64,000 bases of DNA from Watersipora subatra (Eukaryota; Bryozoa; Gymnolaemata; Cheilostomatida; Watersiporidae). A program made the translations under genes and the position numbers. Each line of letters begins with the position of its first letter. Position 1 is the stretch's first letter. The stretch lies in contig NC_088711.1 in the NCBI RefSeq assembly GCF_963576615.1, positions 3,720,001 to 3,784,000 of the forward strand, read 5' to 3'. Below the pieces are notes generated by a model. It did no database searches. It was not told where the DNA came from and worked only from the letters and a program-made list of their open reading frames with translations. Shown piece after piece: positions 60,201 through 64,000 of this stretch.

Positions 60201-63200
60201 GTTGATGACGCAATATTTCATGCTTTAGTACCAGGAATTCTAAACGAGGCAGTACCAGCTACAACCCAAAATGTTGATGCAGAGATACAATCTACTGTGA
60301 AGGACGCGTACAAATACACAGCTCTTTTAGAAAAGATATGTGAGAATGAGAGGTCGAATCCCCCACCCGCCATTTCAGTTCAGCTTCTGAAAGAGGCTCT
60401 GATAAACTCTAGACAACATGAGGCTTTCCTTCGGGTGTTGCTGGTAAGATTTAAATTATCCTGGATTCTAACAAGTAAAATTTTACAGTCAAAAAATGGT
60501 ATATAATGATCTAATTATATCTAATAGCAATTGGATTAGCAAGCATAAGAATTCTGCGTTGGCAACCTCAGGTAAGAATAGAATTTCGTCAGTTAAACCA
60601 GTGAGTGATATAACCCATATACAAGGTAACTAAATTAGTCATATTGTAAGAACAAAAATGTTCAATGTTGTGGATAAGAAACTGACAGCTACGTATATTA
60701 CAAATAGTTTTTCAAGTTGCATGTTTAAAATACAACCAAGTCTGTCAAGTCTAGGTTTAAAATATCCATCTGACTTTTGCTGTTTGCAGCCTACCTCGAT
60801 TGGCTGTTTGGAATGTTTGAATTAATATGTTATCGGTTATCATAAATGTCCGCAGCGTGTGATGATTGGTTGTCTTAATTGTATGCAGCACGATGTGATT
60901 GGCTGCGCACAGCAAGTTGAAATGCTAGAGTCCCAACTAACATCAAGGATGGAGCAACTCCTGGCCACAGTACAGTCAAAGACCGCTGTGCCCACAGCAC
61001 AGGTTTATGTAAGTCTAGAACTCTAGTTAATATCATTCAACCTCGTTTGAAGTACTCTATGAGTGTTGGCCCTTGCAGCAGTTAAGTGTTTCATATAGTG
61101 ATTGACTTTGGCTCATAATTGTTGTGCAAATGCAAAATAGCTCCTAGTTGATAAGCATTGCTCGAATCACACCTGGTACTCAAAGAGGGAAGGGAGTGGA
61201 TGATGCCGCACTAATGGAATGCAGAAATACTTCTAGGGATTTGCATGTATTCAAGTTGTAACTTCTTAGCACCAGCCTAACAAGTTGAACTGTGGTATGG
61301 CTAGTATACATTCTTTTAAATAATGCTATTTATATATCTCATTTGTAGCCTCAGTTCATACATTTAGCTCAAATATGGAGCGGCTTCCAAGATGAGATGG
61401 TACTTCTTTCAGTGCTCAGCAATATTCTTGCAAGCTTGGAGCCATTTGTAAAAGGACACCAAGAAATATTTTCTGCTGAAATGCTCGCTCCATTCATGAA
61501 TGACCTGAAAATTAAGACGGACGAAGAAAGAATTGCCGAGGTGTGCTCTCTTGTTATTTACGTAGATTTTAAATAACAATTCTAAGAGTTATGCCCTCTC
61601 CTTGCAGGAGGTGTGCAAGCTACTGCCGCATCTGCTTCTAAACTTGCACCATGGGTGGGAATATGGTTGCTTCATGATAGAAAGTATAACCCAAAGCCAT
61701 AGTTCCAAACTGCTCTAATCCTCTATACTATTACCTTATAGGGAGCCTTACAAACGAGTCGTAGGTATCATTGTATACAGCAAAATGCGCTTATAATGCA
61801 ACTGCTACTTTTAGACAAGCGGCCCCAATGATAGAGTTAGACCGAAAGAGCTTGTCAACGCAGAGTGGCTGTTTCCTGAGATGACAAAAAACTTTGATCG
61901 CCTGCCCTTACAGTATCGAGGATACTGTGGCTACAACTTGGTACGTTATGACAGGCTCCTCATACCTGCCAATCCTGGTATAGGAGTACTGCGGCACAAC
62001 AACAACTATTACGCCTTTGCTTCACGAGAAGCTGCAAGGGAGTTCACATTAAATCTTGAATTGTAAGTGTTATTAACACCAACCTAAGTAATTATGATCA
62101 CATCTGTTGTAATTACCAATGTAATTACTTTGTAAGCTTTTCACTTGCTAACTTCTATAAAAATCCAAAAAGAACTGTTACTTTTTAGCCATTACATTAA
62201 TTATGCTAAAAGTTAAATCTATCTTACCCCTCATTATTGACAGTAAGTTAAATCTATCTTACCCCTCACTATTGACAGTAAGCTATAACTATCTCACCCC
62301 TCACTATTGACAGTAAGCTATAACTATCTTACCCCTCACTATTGACAGTAAGTTATAACTATCTTACCCCTCACTATTGACAGTAAGCTATAACTATCTT
62401 ACCCCTCACTATTGACAGTAAGCCATAACTATCTTACCCCTCACTATTGACAGTAAGCTATAACTATCTTATCCCTCATTATTGACAGTAAGCTATAGCT
62501 ATCTTACCCCTCACTATTGACAGTAAGTTATAACTATCTTACCCCTCACTATTGACAGTAAGCTATAACTATCTTACCCCTCACTATTGACAGTAAGCCA
62601 TAACTATCTTACCCCTCACTATTGACAGTAAGCTATAACTATCTTACCCCTCACTATTGACAGTAAGCCATAACTATCTTACCCCTCACTATTGACAGTA
62701 AGCTATAACTATCTTACCCCTCATTATTGACAGTAAGTTATAACTATCTTACCCCTCACTATTGACAGTAAGCTATAACTATCTTACCCCTCACTATTGA
62801 CAGTAAGCCATAACTATCTTACCCCTCACTATTGACAGTAAGCTATAACTATCTTACCCCTCACTATTGACAGTAAGCTATAACTATCTTACCCCTCACT
62901 ATTGACAGTAAGTTATAACTATCTCACCCCTCACTATTGACAGTAAACTATAACTATCTTACCCCTCACTGTGCTCATTCTAGATACTCATTAAAGACAT
63001 CTTAAAGGTAGGAAGGTTGAAGGTTCAAGTAAAATTCTCCATTGTAGTCTACACAGTAGTCAAATATGTGCATAAAAATGCACATGAGTCCATACGTAAT
63101 GTATCAAAGGTTAAACATTACACCACTTTACAGTTTCATGCATAAATTCATTGCCTATTGATAGACAAAATGTAGCAAAATCTCTACAAACCTGCCAATC

Positions 63201-64000
63201 TATTGAGCGAGACCAATTTGCTATATTAGGAAATATATAGCTATTATTTGCTTCTTCGTAGCCTTTTCAGACACAAGCACAAATAAAAAGTAACTAAAAG
63301 TAGTTTTCTAATAGTTGTCAAGTACAGATTATCTCGTACCACAATCATCCTTGGCCTTAGATGTAGTTTACACTAAAACAACATTTCAGTTACATACAGA
63401 TGGGAGCTGAGGCAGCCAAGCGGAGTCCCGAGTTGATTCAGCTTCTAGAACTACACCAACAGTTTGCCAGCATCACTCCCTACTCTCAGGTACAACCTTG
63501 CTAGAAGGTTAAATACAACCCTGACTATTTATTGTACTTGGTTTAAGTAATACAGGAGTGCATAACTACAAACATTAAAAAAATTCATTGTCAGCAATAA
63601 AGGGGCTCATATTAAACAGGTATTTGTAACACCGAGTATCGAGTGTTTCGAGAATGAGAGTCGCATTACTCAAACATTTCCGACATCATCAAACAGCAGC
63701 TCATCGCTTCAACATGGATGTTAAGAAACTAATAGATGCTGCTTAAATTCAATATATATTAGTTGAGTAAAACTAAATGAAAAAACCCATTAGAGAATTT
63801 AGTGAATAATACGAACACAGGCCTTTTTATGAACACGAATGACTTTTTATTTGTAGGCAAAAGAAAAGGGCAAAATGATAGAGAAGCCTGTAACCAAATG
63901 TGACAGCACCACTCAGACAGACACACACATCCTAGAGCCTAACATTGTCAAGTCATACGAGTGGAATGAGTGGGAGCTCAGGAGAAAAGCCATCAAGTTG
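57102..64000 (+). CDS. CFAP206: CFAP206, cilia- and flagella-associated protein 206 (5' 550 codons, continues past the window)
   Basis: Ten exons: 57102-57293, 57519-57609, 59231-59419, 59847-60005, 60229-60443, 60889-61008, 61349-61540, 61815-62062, 63390-63489, 63857-64000. All are GT-AG with continuous frame, 550 codons to the right edge; human CFAP206 is 622. The protein aligns by eye along its whole length with vertebrate CFAP206, for example QAESVIKNIIREI, VYFDMNYTSR, VLLRSGLGSPTDIA, LTMIVTGIRLFN, CGKGGEGIDD, EWLFPEMT and SYEWNEWELRRKAIKL. The ATG at 57102 (AAAATAATGTC) aligns with the family start. The product is an axonemal protein; in ciliates FAP206 anchors radial spoke 2 and dynein c, and in mammals it is needed for sperm flagella. 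Its presence implies motile cilia or flagella. Intron 8 carries a minisatellite and intron 2 an antisense candidate exon. Confidence 0.97.
57519..57609 (+). CDS. CFAP206: CFAP206 exon 2
   Basis: Acceptor TTGTTACAG. LCVEKLLNTRSPSLDTIK to MNYTSR plus one base. Donor GTAAGT. Confidence 0.95.
57993..58198 (-). CDS. Candidate antisense terminal exon inside CFAP206 intron 2
   Basis: On the minus strand an acceptor (TTTTATAG) is followed by an ATG (58190) and a hydrophilic frame ending at TAG (57993), with FSTDDSSNETTKESQ and RKKPERDKKDSSIDQLYRQT. The composition is protein-like rather than AT-driven, but no upstream partner exon or family could be identified. It may be chance, a nested gene's last exon, or an old retrocopy. 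Confidence 0.25.
58765..59012 (+). repeat. Dispersed repeat, copy 2, in CFAP206 intron 2
   Basis: Second copy of the 55478-55718 repeat. It carries an extra GATTGAAATGGTGGAAACAA segment near 58798 that copy 1 lacks; copy 1 instead repeats TTAATTGCAATACTT. Confidence 0.8.
59014..59059. repeat. Perfect 19-bp-arm hairpin in CFAP206 intron 2
   Basis: GAAAAACAAACTAGTACAT and its exact inverse are separated by 8 bases, directly after the dispersed repeat copy. Confidence 0.95.
59231..59419 (+). CDS. CFAP206: CFAP206 exon 3
   Basis: Acceptor TTACATTCAG. HDFLEEHRRVLESRL to IAVVREAT. The donor GTAACT is weaker. Phase 1 in and out. Confidence 0.95.
59847..60005 (+). CDS. CFAP206: CFAP206 exon 4
   Basis: Acceptor TTTACTACAG. 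ALQSVFPQTELGTF to GGEGIDD. Donor GTGAGT. Confidence 0.96.
60229..60443 (+). CDS. CFAP206: CFAP206 exon 5
   Basis: The acceptor CATGCTTTAG is short on pyrimidines. LPGILNEAVPATTQNVD to FLRVLL. Donor GTAAGA, phase 0. Confidence 0.94.
60889..61008 (+). CDS. CFAP206: CFAP206 exon 6
   Basis: Acceptor TTGTATGCAG. HDVIGCAQQVEMLESQL to AVPTAQVY, 40 codons. Donor GTAAGT, phase 0. Confidence 0.95.
61349..61540 (+). CDS. CFAP206: CFAP206 exon 7
   Basis: Acceptor CTCATTTGTAG. PQFIHLAQIWSGFQDE to KTDEERIAE, 64 codons. Donor GTGTGC, phase 0. Confidence 0.94.
61815..62062 (+). CDS. CFAP206: CFAP206 exon 8
   Basis: Acceptor GCTACTTTTAG. TSGPNDRVRPKELVNAEWLF, then FDRLPLQYRGYCGYNL, PANPGIGVLRHNNNYYAF. Donor GTAAGT, phase 2. 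Confidence 0.95.
62210..62970. repeat. 35-bp minisatellite, about 21 copies, in CFAP206 intron 8
   Basis: The unit consists of CTTACCCCTCACTATTGACA followed by GTAAGCTATAACTAT. Nearly every unit carries GTAAG(C/T), a 5'-splice-site-like hexamer, and the reverse motif CTTAC. Copies vary mainly at GTAAGCTATA, GTAAGTTATA and GTAAGCCATA. Confidence 0.97.
63390..63489 (+). CDS. CFAP206: CFAP206 exon 9
   Basis: Acceptor AACATTTCAG. YIQMGAEAAKRSPELIQLLE to ITPYSQ. Donor GTACAA, phase 0. Confidence 0.94.
63857..64000 (+). CDS. CFAP206: CFAP206 exon 10 (cut by window end)
   Basis: Acceptor TTATTTGTAG. AKEKGKMIEKPVTKCDSTTQ, SYEWNEWELRRKAIKL; the frame is still open at the edge. About 70 further codons are expected by comparison with the human protein. 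Confidence 0.95.

Noticed and set aside
62210-62970. CRISPR-like appearance of regularly spaced repeats
   Set aside because: Units are directly abutting with no unique spacers, and the locus is a eukaryotic intron.

Overview
The window is AT-rich animal nuclear DNA with spliced genes (GT-AG introns, standard code), a dense load of DNA-transposon remnants and several minisatellites. Gene content (a ciliary CFAP206, a basigin-family receptor, a properdin-like thrombospondin-repeat protein) and compact introns point to a marine-type invertebrate, perhaps a lophotrochozoan. The phylum cannot be fixed from sequence alone. No bacterial operons, CRISPR arrays, rRNA genes or intact tRNA genes were seen.

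Layout. (1) About 2.3-9.6 kb, minus strand: a basigin/neuroplastin-family membrane glycoprotein in at least five coding exons (signal peptide, three Ig-like domains, basigin-type transmembrane segment, basic tail). (2) About 9.6-23 kb: gene-poor, filled with inverted-repeat elements, including a Tigger-like element with a decayed transposase, a pogo-like transposase remnant and a large nested fold-back palindrome built from AACTCGAGTT units. (3) About 23.2-41.1 kb, plus strand: a seven-exon reconstructed gene (at least 907 codons) for a basic, Ser/Lys-rich, probably disordered protein that I do not recognise; every exon junction keeps the reading frame. Its long introns hold further transposons. 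(4) About 41.7-50.4 kb, minus strand: nine exons encoding a 475-residue secreted protein with the properdin layout, an N-terminal six-cysteine TB-like module followed by six thrombospondin type 1 repeats and an acidic C-terminus. It is convergent with gene 3; the two stop codons are about 620 bp apart. (5) About 50.4-57.1 kb: intergenic, with one long-TIR element and minor repeats. (6) 57.1-64.0 kb, plus strand: the first ten coding exons (550 codons) of CFAP206, running off the right edge, with a 35-bp minisatellite in intron 8.

The four genes show no sign of forming one pathway. The properdin-like protein would belong to complement/innate immunity, the basigin-like protein to cell-surface adhesion or transporter chaperoning, CFAP206 to the ciliary axoneme, and the fourth is unknown but looks nuclear or phosphatase-linked by composition and short motifs. 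Transposon families were identified by matching terminal inverted repeats and target-site duplications read by eye. All exon models are hand-built from splice signals, frame continuity and family resemblance, not from transcripts.
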